A DNA stretch of 64,000 nt from Bettongia penicillata ogilbyi. Lineage: Eukaryota > Chordata > Mammalia > Diprotodontia > Potoroidae. Position 1 is the first letter of the stretch, and every line of letters starts with the position of its first letter. A program made the position numbers and the translations under genes. A model generated the notes under the pieces. The model ran no database searches and was not told the DNA's origin. It saw only the letters and a program-made list of their open reading frames with translations. Where the stretch lies: NCBI GenBank assembly GCA_023548195.1, contig JAJHZJ010000336.1:2708704-2772703 (forward strand), written 5' to 3'. Shown piece by piece: positions 24,430 through 36,204 of this stretch.

Positions 24430-24585
24430 TCATGGGAAAGCTGCTGAATATCTCAACTTCAGTCACTTCATCTATAAAAAAAGAATTATAAAACCTAACC
24501 TACCAACGACACAGTGTTACTGTGAGAATCAAGTAAGAATATGTATGTAAAACTACTTTGAAAATGGTGAAAAGTCAAATATATA
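24430..24585 (+). repeat. SINE 3' half
   Basis: Words cttcagtcacttcatctata, gtgttactgtgagaatcaag and aactactttgaaaatg; head missing. Confidence 0.55.
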
Positions 24586-24589
24586 AAAA

Positions 24590-24790
24590 GGGAAGGCAGT
24601 ATAGTACAATGGTACAGTGGCTCTGGAATTAGAGGGTCTAGATTCAAATTTAGCTGATATTTGGATTTTTTTGACCTCTGATACTTACTGTCTGTGTGAC
24701 GGGGCTTCCTCAGATCTCTGTTTTTCTCTTTTGTAAAATGACAGGGTCTCTGAGGTCCTCCCTACCTCTAGATCTATGATCCTATGATTA
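24590..24790 (+). repeat. MIR-type SINE
   Basis: Head agggaaggcagtatagtaca and ggctctggaattagaggg, core gatacttactgtctgtgtga, end ctctagatctatgatcctat. Confidence 0.75.
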
Positions 24791-24821
24791 GTATTATTTC
24801 TTACTTCAATTACATGGCATA

Positions 24822-25150
24822 GTAGAAATCAATCAATAAGCATTTATTAAGAGCACAGTGCTAAGAATTGGGGTACAAAGAAAGGCAAAAGTAATCCCTG
24901 CTTTCATAGAACTTATGAAGGAGATAATATGAATATAAATAGGCACATATAAGACATAGACATAGATAGATAGAAGAGAACCTAAGAGGAGAAGGCATCA
25001 GCAGCTGGAGGGACCACAAAAGGCCTCCCACACAAAGTATCATTTGAGCTGGGTCTAGAAAAAAGCTAGAGATGCTAAGGTGGGGGAGGAGACAAGGCCT
25101 GGAGAACAGCCAGAGCAAACAAAGGTTGGAGATGGGAGACGGAATGACAG
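24822..25150 (-). repeat. L2 LINE 3' part
   Basis: Antisense L2 terminus caatcaataagcatttatta and gagcacagtgctaagaattg, continuing into the body (gatagaagagaacc, ggcctggagaacagccagag). Confidence 0.7.
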
Positions 25151-25151
25151 A

Positions 25152-25322
25152 TGATGACAGGAGCATTCAAGTCAGAGCACTTGAGTTTGAACCCAGTTGC
25201 TCCTGTGACCTTGGGCAAATCACTGCCCTCTAGCTGGGCCTATTTCTGCATCTGCAAAATGAGTGTTATCCAGATAATCTCTAAGAGCCCTTCTGGCTCC
25301 AAGTCTATGATCCTATTGTACG
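25152..25322 (+). repeat. MIR-type SINE
   Basis: gagtttgaacccagttgctc, gtgaccttgggcaaatcact and ccaagtctatgatcctat. It sits directly against the L2 end. Confidence 0.75.
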
Positions 25323-25524
25323 AACACGGGATTTCATGCTCCATCCTGTGGTAGAGATCACAGCCTCTCTGCACTGCAGGAGATGGCCTTCATGAGTTGG
25401 TCACCTCTAAGCCACAGGAAAATATGAAAGAAAGGAGTCAGTCAAAGATTATAATTGTGATTATTTGGACAGCCCCAGGATTTTGTTGGTAAAGCTCTCC
25501 TTTTCTGAATGGCATAAAATCTGT

Positions 25525-25567
25525 GTGCATATGTGTGTGTGTGTGTGTGTGTGTGTCTCTCTCTCAT
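25525..25567 (+). repeat. (TG)n/(TC)n microsatellite
   Basis: A run of TG dinucleotides followed by tctctctctc. Confidence 0.9.
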
Positions 25568-25989
25568 GCCCAAAGCTCTGACTTCTTATCAAATCTTGTG
25601 TCTCTCCTTGAGTGTTTTCATGTTTGATTTCCATGAAATTCTTAGAGAACCTAGGAGAGAAAGGGGAGGAGGAGGAAGGGAGTGGCTTGTGTATTTCCCA
25701 CTAGGCACCCACCCATTCAAGGAGCTGTAGATGGTGCCAATGCTTAATATGACAGGCAGGGCCAATCCACATCTGGCACCTTCAAACGATTTTCCAAACT
25801 AGCTGCAAGGCTGCGTTCAATTTGTACTGACTACGTGCCAAACCTTATCAGGAGTCAGACAACCCACAGTGTCCCGTTCTCAAGTGTTTGGGAGCCCCTA
25901 CAGCATGACCCAACCCAAGGCTGGGAACCTAACAGGCACTCCATAAAACCTGGCCAATTAACGGATAGAGGCGCTGGCTGGGTCCACTA
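25568..25989. other. Unclassified intron sequence
   Basis: No recognised element. Confidence 0.4.
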
Positions 25990-26240
25990 CAACAGTAACA
26001 GTAACTAGCATTTACATATCGCTTTAATGTCTGCCAAGTGTTTTGTAAATATTATCTCATTTTATCCTCACAATAACCCTGGAAAGGAGATGCTATTATT
26101 AACCCCATTGTACAGAGGAGGAAACTAAGGCAGACAAAGATTAAGTGATCTCAGGACCACACAGGGGACAGGCTTTTTATTTGTACTCAGGTATTTCTGA
26201 CTCCAGGTCAAGCACTCTTTTTCACTGTGCTACCGAGCTA
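25990..26240 (-). repeat. MIR/THER1-type SINE
   Basis: Antisense: agtaactagcatttacatat, gtaaatattatctcatttta, gaggaggaaactaaggcaga, and ctgactccaggtcaagcact. Confidence 0.8.
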
Positions 26241-26559
26241 CAATATAATTTATGTTACATAATCGCAACTGGGCCCTCACTGCTGCATGGGAATCCTTTT
26301 ACACAGCCCTATCTCACTCTCCCTGGTGGCTCTTCCAAGCCTTCTCAGACTTCCCCAAACCTTCCATGGCTCCCGTCCCATTAGCCCTTCAGACAAATTG
26401 AGGCCATTCACCCAGAATTCCATTTTCTTCTCTCCTCCTCAGCTCACACCTCCCAGACATCTCCCAGATGCCTTCTGCCACTCTTTTCTCCTTCACTGCT
26501 GTCACACATAATGACAGAAGCCCGCTCCATGCAACTTGTGCAAATGCACAAAGATGGGA
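26241..26559. other. CT-rich segment, unclassified (possible old L2)
   Basis: Text such as ccttccatggctcccgtccc has the flavour of a LINE body, but I cannot place it. Confidence 0.35.
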
Positions 26560-26870
26560 AATGGAGCGCCACACATGAGGAACAGCAATTGGGCCATTTC
26601 AGATAGACTGAAACAAGTATAAATGGAAGGAATAGGGAACAGCCCTGGAAAGGCAGGCTCAATTCAGGTTGTGAAAGGCTCTTAATGCCAAAGAGGAGTG
26701 TGTGTTTGACCCCAAAGGCAAGAAAGTCACTGGAGTTTCCTCAACAGAGCAATGACATGGTATGACACAGACTTTAGGAATAATTTTGGCAGCTATGGGG
26801 GAGGGTGGATGGAGAGGGGAGAGACTGAAGACAGGGAAACCAAGGAGGTGACTAATTATTAATATGAAAT
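26560..26870 (-). repeat. L2 LINE body fragment
   Basis: Antisense words gtgaaaggctcttaatgcca, agcaatgacatggtatgaca and tttggcagctatggg. Confidence 0.65.
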
Positions 26871-27189
26871 GAAGGAATCTCCACATCCACTTCTAACAAG
26901 TTTGAGGCCCAGTTAGCAGAAGGGCCTTTCCAACGTTCATTGTAAATATGCTTTCCTGACATTTTGACCCTTCACTTATCTTTTTTCCTCAGGGGAGATG
27001 GGTAATGCATTTTATTCATATTTTCAAATTATAGAAAAATCAAACAAGATACAGATTGAATTCTCTAAAGTACAGCTCAAAAAATATGAGCCTAACTTTC
27101 TAATATAGTAAATAAGAAGAGGCCAACGTGTAGGAAAGACTAACTTTAAAAATTCTGAAAAGATTCCTCAGACAATAACTAAGCCAATT
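26871..27189. other. Unclassified intron sequence
   Basis: No recognised element. Confidence 0.4.
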
Positions 27190-27440
27190 AGGTACTGTAG
27201 AATAAGGTAGGCCGAATGGCCTCGAGTCATAAGGCCTAGACTTGAGTCCTGACTTGGCCACTCATTAGCTGTCAACCTAAAGCAAATTCCTTTACCTCCG
27301 AGACTCAGGTTTTTTCTTTTATAAAATAGAGGTAATAATACTCACACTATGTACCCTTATTGGCTTGTTGTGGAGATCAGAAGAGATAATGGGATATAAA
27401 AGCATTATGTAACCATGAAGTATTATATACGTATCAGTTA
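27190..27440 (+). repeat. MIR/THER1-type SINE
   Basis: cctagacttgagtcctgact, cactcattagctgtcaacct, ataaaatagaggtaataata and gcttgttgtggagatcagaa. Confidence 0.7.
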
Positions 27441-27762
27441 GTACTGTAATTTTTTTTGTTAATTCCAGGAGACAAATCATAACTTGTATATGATACATAA
27501 CTTTCGTGTATAAAGTTATTATAGTTATTTTTAAATGTTATTTCTTCTTTATCTGACCCTTTAAGTTTTAATTGCATTTTATAATGCACAAATATTAATA
27601 CATATTTACAATTTGAAAATAAGTAAACAAATTAGGAATGTGTTAAAAATATTTCATTGCTAGATGTACATGATCAAAGAATGTTTGGAGACCATGGCTC
27701 TAGGCTACAGGAAAGTAGATTTCAACCAGAGATAAAACATTCTAAAAACTAGAGCTAACAAT
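27441..27762. other. AT-rich intron sequence
   Basis: Low-complexity AT-rich stretch, no recognised element. Confidence 0.4.
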
Positions 27763-27860
27763 GGAGTCATAGAATTATACAGTCTCCAAGCTGGAAGGAA
27801 CCGAAGAGGTGATCTAACTCTTACCTCTCTATTAATCCAGAGCAGACTCTAATACATTTC
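27763..27860 (-). repeat. CR1/L3-clade 3' end fragment
   Basis: gagtcatagaattatacagt and gctggaaggaaccgaagagg match the reversed CR1/L3 terminus. Confidence 0.6.
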
Positions 27861-28319
27861 TCTTAATGCTAACAGAATGAGAGCTCTGTGCATTGCTTTG
27901 TTGCACAAATTATCATATTGAAGTCCACAAAAATCATCAGATTTTTAAAACAGAAACTTTATCCAGCTTTGTATCAACCATCCTGTGCTTGTCAAGATGA
28001 TGTTTGGTACCAAAGTATAAAACCATATGTTTCTCATCATATTTCATCTTCAGTTCAACTGATTGTCCTATAAAGGTCTTTTTGAAAGTCTTGAGTCAGT
28101 CATAGATTTCACAAGCATACCACTTAAGCACAGGAAGGCAGCTGAGCTCCCTGCTGTTTGTGTTAGGTTGACATAGTCAATCCTCAGCAAGATTGACTGT
28201 TATTTGTTTCTACCTCCTCTGACCATTCTTGGATGACCTCTCTTACACCTGGTGTCACCTGTGGATCTACCTCATTATTACTTGGTACCCAAGATAGAAG
28301 AATGGACTGCCCTGTAATG
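27861..28319. other. Unclassified intron sequence
   Basis: No recognised element. Confidence 0.4.
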
Positions 28320-28425
28320 TAGTATACTTCCCATTACTGGAAATCTTTTTAGGGATTCTATAAAAGGGACCCTGTACTAGATGACATCAAAAGCCCCTTC
28401 TAGTTTTAAGATACATTAATTCTGA
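28320..28425 (+). repeat. CR1/L3-clade 3' end fragment
   Basis: Sense L3-like end: tactagatgacatcaaaagc and ccccttctagttttaag. Confidence 0.5.
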
Positions 28426-28489
28426 AAGCAGATATGTGTTTTTTAAAGACTATTTAGGTTTGGAAAAATAAACATTCTTACAGACTGGT

Positions 28490-29200
28490 ACTGGAATACT
28501 CCTTGTTCTCCAATCACTTCCAGACTCCTCTGCTCCCTTCATTCAATTTGGAAATCCAACAGATCCAAATTTTTCACCTCATCCCAATTATGGTGGATAT
28601 AGAGTACCAACCTCCAGGTCATTCCCCTTCCTTTTGAAAGGAATTCTTTACCTGGCTCACCATCCTCCTCTGCTTCCCAAATTCTACCCTTAAACTAGCA
28701 GATCTTAATTTTCTTTTATACAGTTCCTTAAGCTTTTTAATGTCCTCACTGTCATCTCAGCTACACACATTTGATCTCACCATTGCCCATAAGTGTTCCC
28801 ATTTCCCCCTTAGTAGAAGCTCTGACATTCCTCTATCTGATATCATCTCTTCCCATTCCCTCTCTCCCTCTGCCTTCCCCCTTCCTTGACCTCTTCTTCA
28901 TTTCCCCAACCCTCAGTACTCTGTCAGACCATTACACCTGATCCCATGTCATTTTCTTCCCTCTCCAATCTTAACCCAAAGAATTAGGCTTTTTATCTCT
29001 AAACTGTCCTCTGTTCCTGAATCCCTTCATTCCTTCCCTTTTCCCCACTTTCCCCAACTCTTCCATTACTTCTGTTAAAAGCACCACCAGACTTCCAGGT
29101 TCCGAGGTTCATAATCCTGGCATTCTCTTTAACTTCTCACTCTCCTTTATCCCATATATCCAATCAGTTAGACCCCATTATGGGTATGTCTGTCTTCTGT
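28490..29200 (+). repeat. CT-rich LINE body, probably L2
   Basis: The end reads ggttccgaggttcataatcc, aacttctcactctcctttat and cccatatatccaatcagtta, matching the L2 ORF2 block around NLGVILDSSL. The upstream CT-rich part is less certain. Confidence 0.5.
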
Positions 29201-29399
29201 TTGAAGGATCAAACATCCAAGGTAGTACTGATAACATTTCTCAAGATCTTTCAAGTGGTTTTCTATAACAAGAAATCCACATCTCAGTGCCATATAGTAA
29301 GAGGGAGATGACAAATTCCAAATAGAAACATAAATTTGGTTTCTGATTTAATGCTATTTTTGTTTGCACCAAAGAATAGACACTTATGAGCTATAGGAT

Positions 29400-29648
29400 A
29401 GAGGTGCTTAATCAGGGATCCATGAATTCCTGCCCACAAGTGATACATGGATAGATTTTAAAAGAGTTTGGGAACTTGGATGGGAAAATATTACATATTT
29501 ATTTCAATATAAGTAGTTTCCTCTGTAACCATATCTATTTTATGCATTTAAAAATAGTATTCTGAGAAGGGGGGTCCACAGGCTTTAACGTTACCATAGG
29601 CACAAAATGAGTCTAAACGAAAAAGGTAAGAATTCTTGCTCTAGAGTA
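29400..29648 (+). mobile_element. hAT-type DNA transposon, family 1
   Basis: Words tgcttaatcagggatccatg, ggaacttggatgggaaaata, ttacatatttatttcaatat, atgcatttaaaaatagtat and tctgagaaggggggtccaca. Ends in ggtaagaattcttgc. The most complete of the four family 1 copies in the window. Confidence 0.65.
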
Positions 29649-29689
29649 CTTAAATATTTTCTGGATTCTAGAAGCTAGCATGTAAGAAA

Positions 29690-30590
29690 CCAATCAATCA
29701 AGAAGCATTTACTAACCAGCAACTATAAGCCGGGTCATGAGGATATAAACACAGAGTGAAACAGCTGCTACTATGAAGTACCCTGAACTCATTCTCAGGA
29801 GTCAACAAGTACATGTGTAAGTATATACAGAATAAATATTCAGAAAAAATAACAAATGCAAATAAATACAAGGTATAAAATTAACACCTTGAGAAGGGCT
29901 TCATAAAGACAGTGGCACTAGAACTGCATCTGAAAGAAGAGAATTATTTTCTGGGGTAGAGATGAGGAGAAGTGCCTGCGAGGTACGGTGGAACAGCCTG
30001 GAATATCCTGAGGACCAGAGAAGGCCAGTTTGGCTGGATTGCAGAGCACAGGAGGGATAGTAATGTCCAATGAGGAAGGAGAGATAGGTAAGGGTACGCT
30101 TATACAGAGCTTTTCAAGCTAAACAGACGAGTTTATATCATTTTTTAGATGTAATAGAGAGTCATTGGTGGTTACTGAAGAGAGAAGTGACTTGACGGGA
30201 TTTGTGCTTCAACAGCTGTGTAGACTGGAACACGGAGAGAGCAACTAGGCCCCCACAATAATCCAAGTGAAAGGTGATGTGGGCCCAGACCGTAGGTGGT
30301 AGCTGTCTGGGTAAATAGAAAGGGTCCAATGGAAGAGACACTGCAGAGATAGAAAAAGCATCATCTGACTCCTGATTAGATGCATGGGGTGGGCAAGTGT
30401 GAGGAGTTGAGGGTAACACAAAGGTTATGAATCTGAGAGACTAAAGAATGATGGTGCTTTTCACAAAAATAGGGATGCTTTGAAGAGGGGTAGATTGGGA
30501 GGGATTCCAAGCTCTGTTTTAGATGTGTTGAGTTTTCAAGTGTCTCTGGGACATCCAATTAGACATCTTCTATCAACTGAAATGTCTAAG
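29690..30590 (-). repeat. L2 LINE 3' part, antisense
   Basis: Starts caatcaatcaagaagcattt, runs through gagaaggccagtttggctgg and gtcattggtggttactgaa, and reaches agatgtgttgagttttcaag. Confidence 0.7.
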
Positions 30591-31279
30591 TATAGCGCCT
30601 ATGATCGCCTGAGATGGTGCTTACTGTGTGACAGCTGCTACAGCAATGCTTCTTCCTCTCTACCATCCCCTCTCCATAACTAATGCATTGTTCAGCTGTA
30701 AACAACTACTTTAGGAAAAGCATGTTTATTTACAACACATATAACTGGCTTCTAGAAAGTAAGATAATGTACACCAACTTCAAACTGGCTTATTTGAACC
30801 TTGTGCTCAGCTTTTTCTGGTACAACAACCAGACTGACTATGAAATTGAGTTCATTTTCCAAAAATATAGCTTTCTGCAGATCTGCAAACCAACCAGGAT
30901 ATGGACTGCCCTCCAACCCTTCTCACCTCTAGAGCAGTTTGTCTAGCTTACTGAGACAGTGAGGAGGGTGGTCCATAAAGAAAGTTTGTATAGAAACTAC
31001 CTCTGTCATAATTACTAGGCAAATAAACAAAAAACTGCAGTGCCTAGATGTGGATATCTATGTAGGATCCAACTTCCCCAGATAGCTTAAGTATAGTATG
31101 ACATAATTACAAAACAGAATAAAAATGATGTACTTTTTTTCACCACACCTTTGACTGGATAATTTCATCACATGGTTAATTTGAAATGCATAATGTCACC
31201 AAGGAGACAGGTACATGTTCATCTAAACTGATGGGAAAGGGGAAACAAGAAGAGAAATTCAAAGGAAGAAGTGTAGTTT
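30591..31279. other. Single-copy-looking intron sequence
   Basis: An 87-codon open frame (30683..30946, plus) lies here. It is rich in aromatic residues but has no recognised domain or splice context. I do not call it a gene. Confidence 0.4.
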
Positions 31280-31441
31280 CTCCGGACCAGGGAATCCTGT
31301 GGCCTCGAGGCCACATGTGACCCGCTAGGTCCTCAAGTGTGCCCCTTTGACTTCAAGTGAAGCTTGGATTCCACCAAAGGGCTACACTTAAGGACCTAAA
31401 GGGCCACATATGACCTCAAGGTAGCAGGGTCCCCACCCCTG
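31280..31441. mobile_element. Palindromic hAT-type MITE, family 2
   Basis: Almost the whole element is an inverted repeat. The left arm has cctgtggcctcgaggccaca and ctaggtcctcaagtgtg, and the right arm has the reverse complements cttaaggacctaaagg, gccacatatgacctcaagg and ccccacccctgg. Fragments occur at 21765..21885 and 50230..50336. No transposase is encoded. Confidence 0.75.
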
Positions 31442-31804
31442 GTTGGCTCTTTCAAATTTGTGGTACGTCACATTAGTGTTGAGACATAGTGTTCCTCCCA
31501 TAAAGGTGTGTGCCATCATCTATAACAAAACCAAATAGCTGTACCACCTCCTCATCCTTATTTTCTACTGCTCTCTCCCATGTAGATTTCTCTACAAAGC
31601 TGATTCTGAAACCATACCCACTATTCCCAAGTTCCTCTCTTCTCTGTGATCACCTGAAGTCTATTATTGCACCTCTCCTCCTTTCCCGGTAGACTTTTCA
31701 GAAGCCTTGTAAGGATGTAGCTCAGGAAGATCCTCAGTTTTTGCTAACTTATTGTTTCTGGCGCTGCACATGGGAAAAGAAGTGGAACCAGCTCGTGAAG
31801 GCCA
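31442..31804. other. Unclassified CT-rich segment
   Basis: No confident family; a degenerate LINE body is possible. Confidence 0.35.
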
Positions 31805-32000
31805 TCTTCAGTTGGAATCAAGGGAGCTATAGGGCAGGTGCCCTAGTCCAACCCCAATCCAAAGGGTGAAGACCTTCATTAATAAATGGTCATCTAATGC
31901 CTTTCTGAATACCTCCAACAGGGGACTCACCATTCCACCGTAATAAAAGCTGACTATTCAATTTTAAGGCAGCTCTAAATGTTAAGAAGTTTATTCTTAA
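31805..32000 (-). repeat. CR1/L3-clade LINE fragment
   Basis: gtgccctagtccaaccccaa, gaatacctccaacaggggac, tcaccattccac and gttaagaagtttattctta. Confidence 0.6.
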
Positions 32001-32095
32001 ACAAAATAGAACTCCTCCCTATAATTCTCATCTGCTGATCACAGTGCTGAAGATAAAAATTCTGAGAACCCTCAGGGACGGATTCTGAAGTTCCC

Positions 32096-32309
32096 TGAAG
32101 AAGGGAAGGACACCAAAGTCTTAGAGAAAAAAAAAACCATGAAATCTTATTACCTCCAAAAGGTGACCATGCCAAAGATCAGTAACTACCAACTAACATG
32201 CCTAGTTTCCCAGCACTACAAATTCTTTATGAGAATAACCTATACATGCCATCAATGGCATCCTTGGTGAAGATAGGCTTGTGCAAACAGCATTCTGGAG
32301 CAGATCACA
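32096..32309 (+). repeat. Dispersed duplicate C1 (partner 34090..34321)
   Basis: Begins tgaagaagggaaggacacca and ends ggagcagatcacac. Roughly nine bases in ten match the segment 2 kb to the right, including gcactacaaattctttatga and gcatccttggtgaaga. No target-site duplication is seen around this copy. Confidence 0.75.
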
Positions 32310-32369
32310 CAATTGACTGACAGGTGCAGAGAATCCAGGACTCCTACTGTTTGGGACTAAAACAGTTTG

Positions 32370-32830
32370 ATTCAAGAGAAAGAAAGAAATGCCAAATTAA
32401 AAGCTTTCCTCCATCACAAAAGATATAATCATTTCAATTACATGAAATTAAAAAACTTCTTCATGAGTAATATTAATTCTAGTAGCAAAAGAATGTAAAG
32501 AGTCAAATAGGAGTCAAATCTTCGCATCAAATAAATGTCTCTGACAAGGATCTAGCATGTAAGGTAACTAACAAAAAGACCCAAGACCAACAGTCATTCC
32601 CCAGCAGGAAAGTGGTAAAAAGAAATAACAAAAAATTCTCCAAAGAAGAATTGAAAATTATTAATAGTCATTTTTTTAAAAAATGCTCCAAATCACTAAT
32701 AAGATTACAAATCAAAACAAATCTGAGGTTGCATTGTAAACCCAGCAAACTGGCAAAGACAAACGAAAAATGAATGGATTTATGATTTGCATTGTTGGAG
32801 GAAGTACCCACAACAATGAGTTCAGAGAGT
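32370..32830 (+). repeat. L1 ORF2 3' part fragment
   Basis: Degenerate L1 text: ttacatgaaattaaaaaact, atttctctgac-like aaatgtctctgacaaggatc, ctccaaagaagaattgaaaa, atgctccaaatcactaataa and ccagcaaactggcaaagac. No intact frame. Confidence 0.7.
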
Positions 32831-33999
32831 CAATGAAGTACCCAAGATAATAATTCTGCCTTCTTGAAAAGATTAGTGCCAGCCATGCTACATAAGTAAA
32901 TCTGGGATGCAGAACAGTACCTTCATCAATTCTCAACATAACATTTTCCCCACCACAAAAACTCCAAATTAAGCAAGTCCTTGATTTACCCCTTCAGTCA
33001 GTTTCTTTACTCAAAGCTCCCAAAGCTTAAGGATCAAGTGTCTGTATACACACAAGCTGTTTGAGAAAGCCCTGTAACTATTGCCCCCAACAAACTTTTA
33101 GCTAATCTAAGGACCTTAGCTAAAATCAAATCAAATCCCCTACCAGCTATTTCTTGCATCAGTGACGACACATGGTGTCTTTGTCAGGCTTGAGGTTTTG
33201 AAGAACAGAGGCAAGCCTCACACTAAGTTCATCCAAGCAGGGTGATCATCGAATGAATTGCACTTGGATATGTTCACCACAAAGGCCACAGGGAAATCAA
33301 TGCACATGTCTATCTCCTTGCTACTCCTCAGGTCCCATCTCTGACCCAGGGAAATAAAGCTGTATGTGAATCAGTTCCCAGGACATCAGGCTCAATCCAG
33401 ACAAATAACTTGGTCCCCACTTCGCTTACAGATCGTAGTTGTTTTATTTTCAGGCAGACAAAGGGAGATAAATGCTCAACCTAGGTTAATCTAAACCATG
33501 TTATCTTTAAATACAACAATCATTAATAGGTCAGATAAGGCTAAACCATGAAGTTAGAATCCTGAGGGAGCAGCTGTACTTTTGGATACTTGTTAATCAC
33601 TATGTATATCCTACCAACCGGCTCTCCCACCCCAAACTCCCAAAATGCCACGCCTCCCAAGATTAGGAATCTGACCTAACCAGATTAGGTTCCAGAGAAT
33701 ATGGTCTTCTATAAATTTATTTGAATGATTAACTCACAAAGAGTCTTGAAGCCCTTTGATATTCATTAATAACTCTCTTAGGAAATTTTGCTGAAATTTA
33801 CATAAACCATATAATAAAATTATACAATCTCTAGAGTCAAAATATATTCTACTATCCTCATCATTCAACTCAGGGAAAAATGTGTGACTTTTTTCTATGA
33901 CAATTCAGAAACCACAATACCAAAGTTGCTCTGATTGCTCTAGGACACCTCAAGCAGTGACAACCCTTGTAAGAGGAAGAAATGAGTTCCAGCCCTGCT
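32831..33999. other. Single-copy-looking intron sequence
   Basis: No recognised repeat. A small hairpin (cctaa, loop, ttagg) near 33675..33692 is the only visible structure. Confidence 0.4.
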
Positions 34000-34480
34000 T
34001 TAGACCTGTAACAGTGTGGCATTAGAGCTCATCTCTCTTTGTTTCCATTTCCTCTTTAGTAAAATGGTGACAGATAACACCTGCCTCTCTGAAGAAGGGA
34101 AGGACACCACAGTCTTAGAGGGAAAAAAAAAACAATCCATGAAATCTTATTACCTTGAAAAGGTGACCAAGCAAAGATCAATAACTGCCAACTAACATGT
34201 CTACTTTGCCAGCACTACAAATTCTTTATGAGAATACCCTATACTTGCATCAGTGGCATCCTTGGTGAAGACAGGCTTTTGCAAACAATACTCTGGAGCA
34301 GATCACATCTTTACAGTCAACCCTGCCTCTCAGGATTGTTAGGGGAACCAAATGAGATGATGAAAGTAGAGCACTTTGCAATCCCTAAAGTCTATGTAAA
34401 TATTAGCTACTGTTATTATAATCATCATCATTATTATAAAAGGCTTTGTTCCTCCCTTACCTATAGATAACAAATTTAAG
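34000..34480 (+). repeat. MIR/THER1-type SINE split by C2
   Basis: Left half ctgtaacagtgtggcattag, tttccatttcctctttagta; right half cctctcaggattgttagggg, gagcactttgcaatccctaa and gctactgttattataatc. Both halves meet at the duplicated target site. Confidence 0.75.
34090..34321 (+). mobile_element. 232-bp insertion C2 with 10-bp target-site duplications
   Basis: Inserted into a SINE and flanked by cctgcctctc at 34080..34089 and 34322..34331. The first 218 bases resemble 32096..32309, and the last 14 (tctttacagtcaac) do not. It has an internal A run near the start and no A tail at either end. Element type unknown. Confidence 0.7.
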
Positions 34481-34487
34481 AACAAAT

Positions 34488-34830
34488 TTAGTGCAGACTT
34501 TATTAAACACCTATTATACAGGGCATTGTGCTAGGCATTTGTGAAAACAGGGAGTTTAGATAAGACAAGGTCCTTGACCTCATGGAGCTCAACAGGCTTG
34601 TGGGGGATAGGAGTGGGGAATAAGCAGTATACACAGATAATGATAATGTGATTAACATGAATGGGATAAGTGCATTAGAGAAAAACAGAACAAAGCCATA
34701 TGAGGCTCCAAGGGAAAAAGCATTACCAAGAGGGAAGGGAAAGGGTTCAAGAACAAGGCAGCCATTTGAATCAGGCCTGAAGGAATGAATAGGAATTCAA
34801 GAGGTAAAGAGGGGAGAGGGAGGCCATCCC
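34488..34830 (-). repeat. L2 LINE 3' part
   Basis: Antisense terminus attaaacacctattatacag, gcattgtgctaggcatttgt and cctcatggagctcaacagg. Confidence 0.7.
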
Positions 34831-34831
34831 A

Positions 34832-34925
34832 AGATTATAATAATAACTTATGCACATATGCCATGAAGAAAGCTCTCTGCAAATCTTAAAGCAGTATATA
34901 AACGTTAGTTACCGTTGTTGATACA
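34832..34925 (+). repeat. SINE 3' tail fragment
   Basis: ctctgcaaatcttaaagcag and tataaacgttagttaccgtt. Confidence 0.6.
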
Positions 34926-35324
34926 CTCTTCCATTATCTCCAAGAGCTCTTGGGAGGATCCCCCAACGGGCAATGCCCAAGTGTGGGCATGACTAGTCTG
35001 AATTGTCAACAAGGGATGAACGATGCAGAAGAAGCAGGGTAAAGAGAACATCAGAAACATGCAGGACTGAAAAAAAAAATGTCCCTAGCAAAAGTTCCTG
35101 TTAGATAGCCGGCTTGTGTGGGATCAGCACAATTCCAAGAGATGTCAAAAAAAGTTCTCTTAGCACTTGGGCCATTTCCTGGGGTGGGTTTATGAAAGGA
35201 AATGGACGAGAGTGGCAGAGGATGGTGAGTGTAGACTGGCTGAGATCTGCACAGCTAGGGAGAGTGACCCATTAATGTGATCTCAGATCCACTGAAGAAA
35301 CATCTCAGGAAGAAAAGGATGATG
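34926..35324. other. Unclassified intron sequence
   Basis: No recognised element. Confidence 0.4.
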
Positions 35325-35538
35325 CCTTGGTGCTGATGACATACTTTTTGCTGTTGTCCGGACATGTCCAACTCTCTGTGACCCCCTTTGGGGTTTTCTT
35401 GGCAAAAATACTGGAATGGCTTGCCATTTCCTTCTCCAGTTCATTAACAGATCAGAAAACTGAGCAAACACTTGAACTCAGGAAGATGAGTCTTTCCGAG
35501 CAGAAGACTCTATCCATTGCACCACCTAGCCACCCTTG
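35325..35538 (-). repeat. tRNA-headed SINE with BovB-like tail
   Basis: Antisense copy. The tail is gtccaactctctgtgacccc, tttggggttttcttggcaaa and ggcttgccatttccttctcc, and the head (reversed) is tctatccattgcaccaccta gcc. The tail strongly recalls BovB/RTE-type SINEs. Confidence 0.85.
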
Positions 35539-36204
35539 ATGAAATGCTTGCTTCACATTATGTTATGAGGAGACATTGTAAGGATTAGCCTGATTTTACC
35601 AAAGAAAAAACTAAAGCTCTTGTATTTAAGTACCGACCTCATGGTGACAGCATCAGAACTAGGATGTGAGTGAGGGTGTCTGACTCCTAGTACAGGGCGT
35701 TTTGCACTGGAAAGGTAGGTAGGAGACAAACTGTGCAGGACTTTAAATCCGAGGATAAACAGTTTATGGTTTCTCCCAGCTCTAACTGATACGCAACTAA
35801 ATGAACAGTCCTCTGGCTTGGTGGGTGCACACATGTGTACACACACAGGCACACAAGTATGTGGATTTTAAACAGACACTGTGGACAGAAAATGAGGTAG
35901 GTTCAGACTGAGCAGAAGGATGAGATTGAGCTGAATGAAAATCAGACAGCTGCACAGTACTGTCAATGCCTATGCTATCTGAGTATCCTTTTAACACCAA
36001 TATTCTTCCAGTTATCCAAATGGCACTGGGAAGACAAATTGTGGGTTATAAGGAGGCCAGAGAATATTTCATGAGGTTAGAGAGCTTTAATACCAACCTC
36101 ATCTATAAAAGATTATTCTTTTATTTGTATTATATCAATAGATTTACCAAAACTACAGAATAAGAAATGCTTCAAGGAAGCATTTGTCAAAATGTGTGGC
36201 CTAA
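35539..36204. other. Mostly unclassified, with traces of L2
   Basis: Around 35700..35780 there are faint antisense L2 words (tgcaggactttaaatccgag). Nothing else recognised. Confidence 0.35.

Noticed and set aside
32096..34321. Reverse-transcriptase-like words in the duplicated C1/C2 segments
   Set aside because: One frame can be read as faintly like a LINE RT block, but it needs frameshifts and only a few residues agree. Too weak to name a family.
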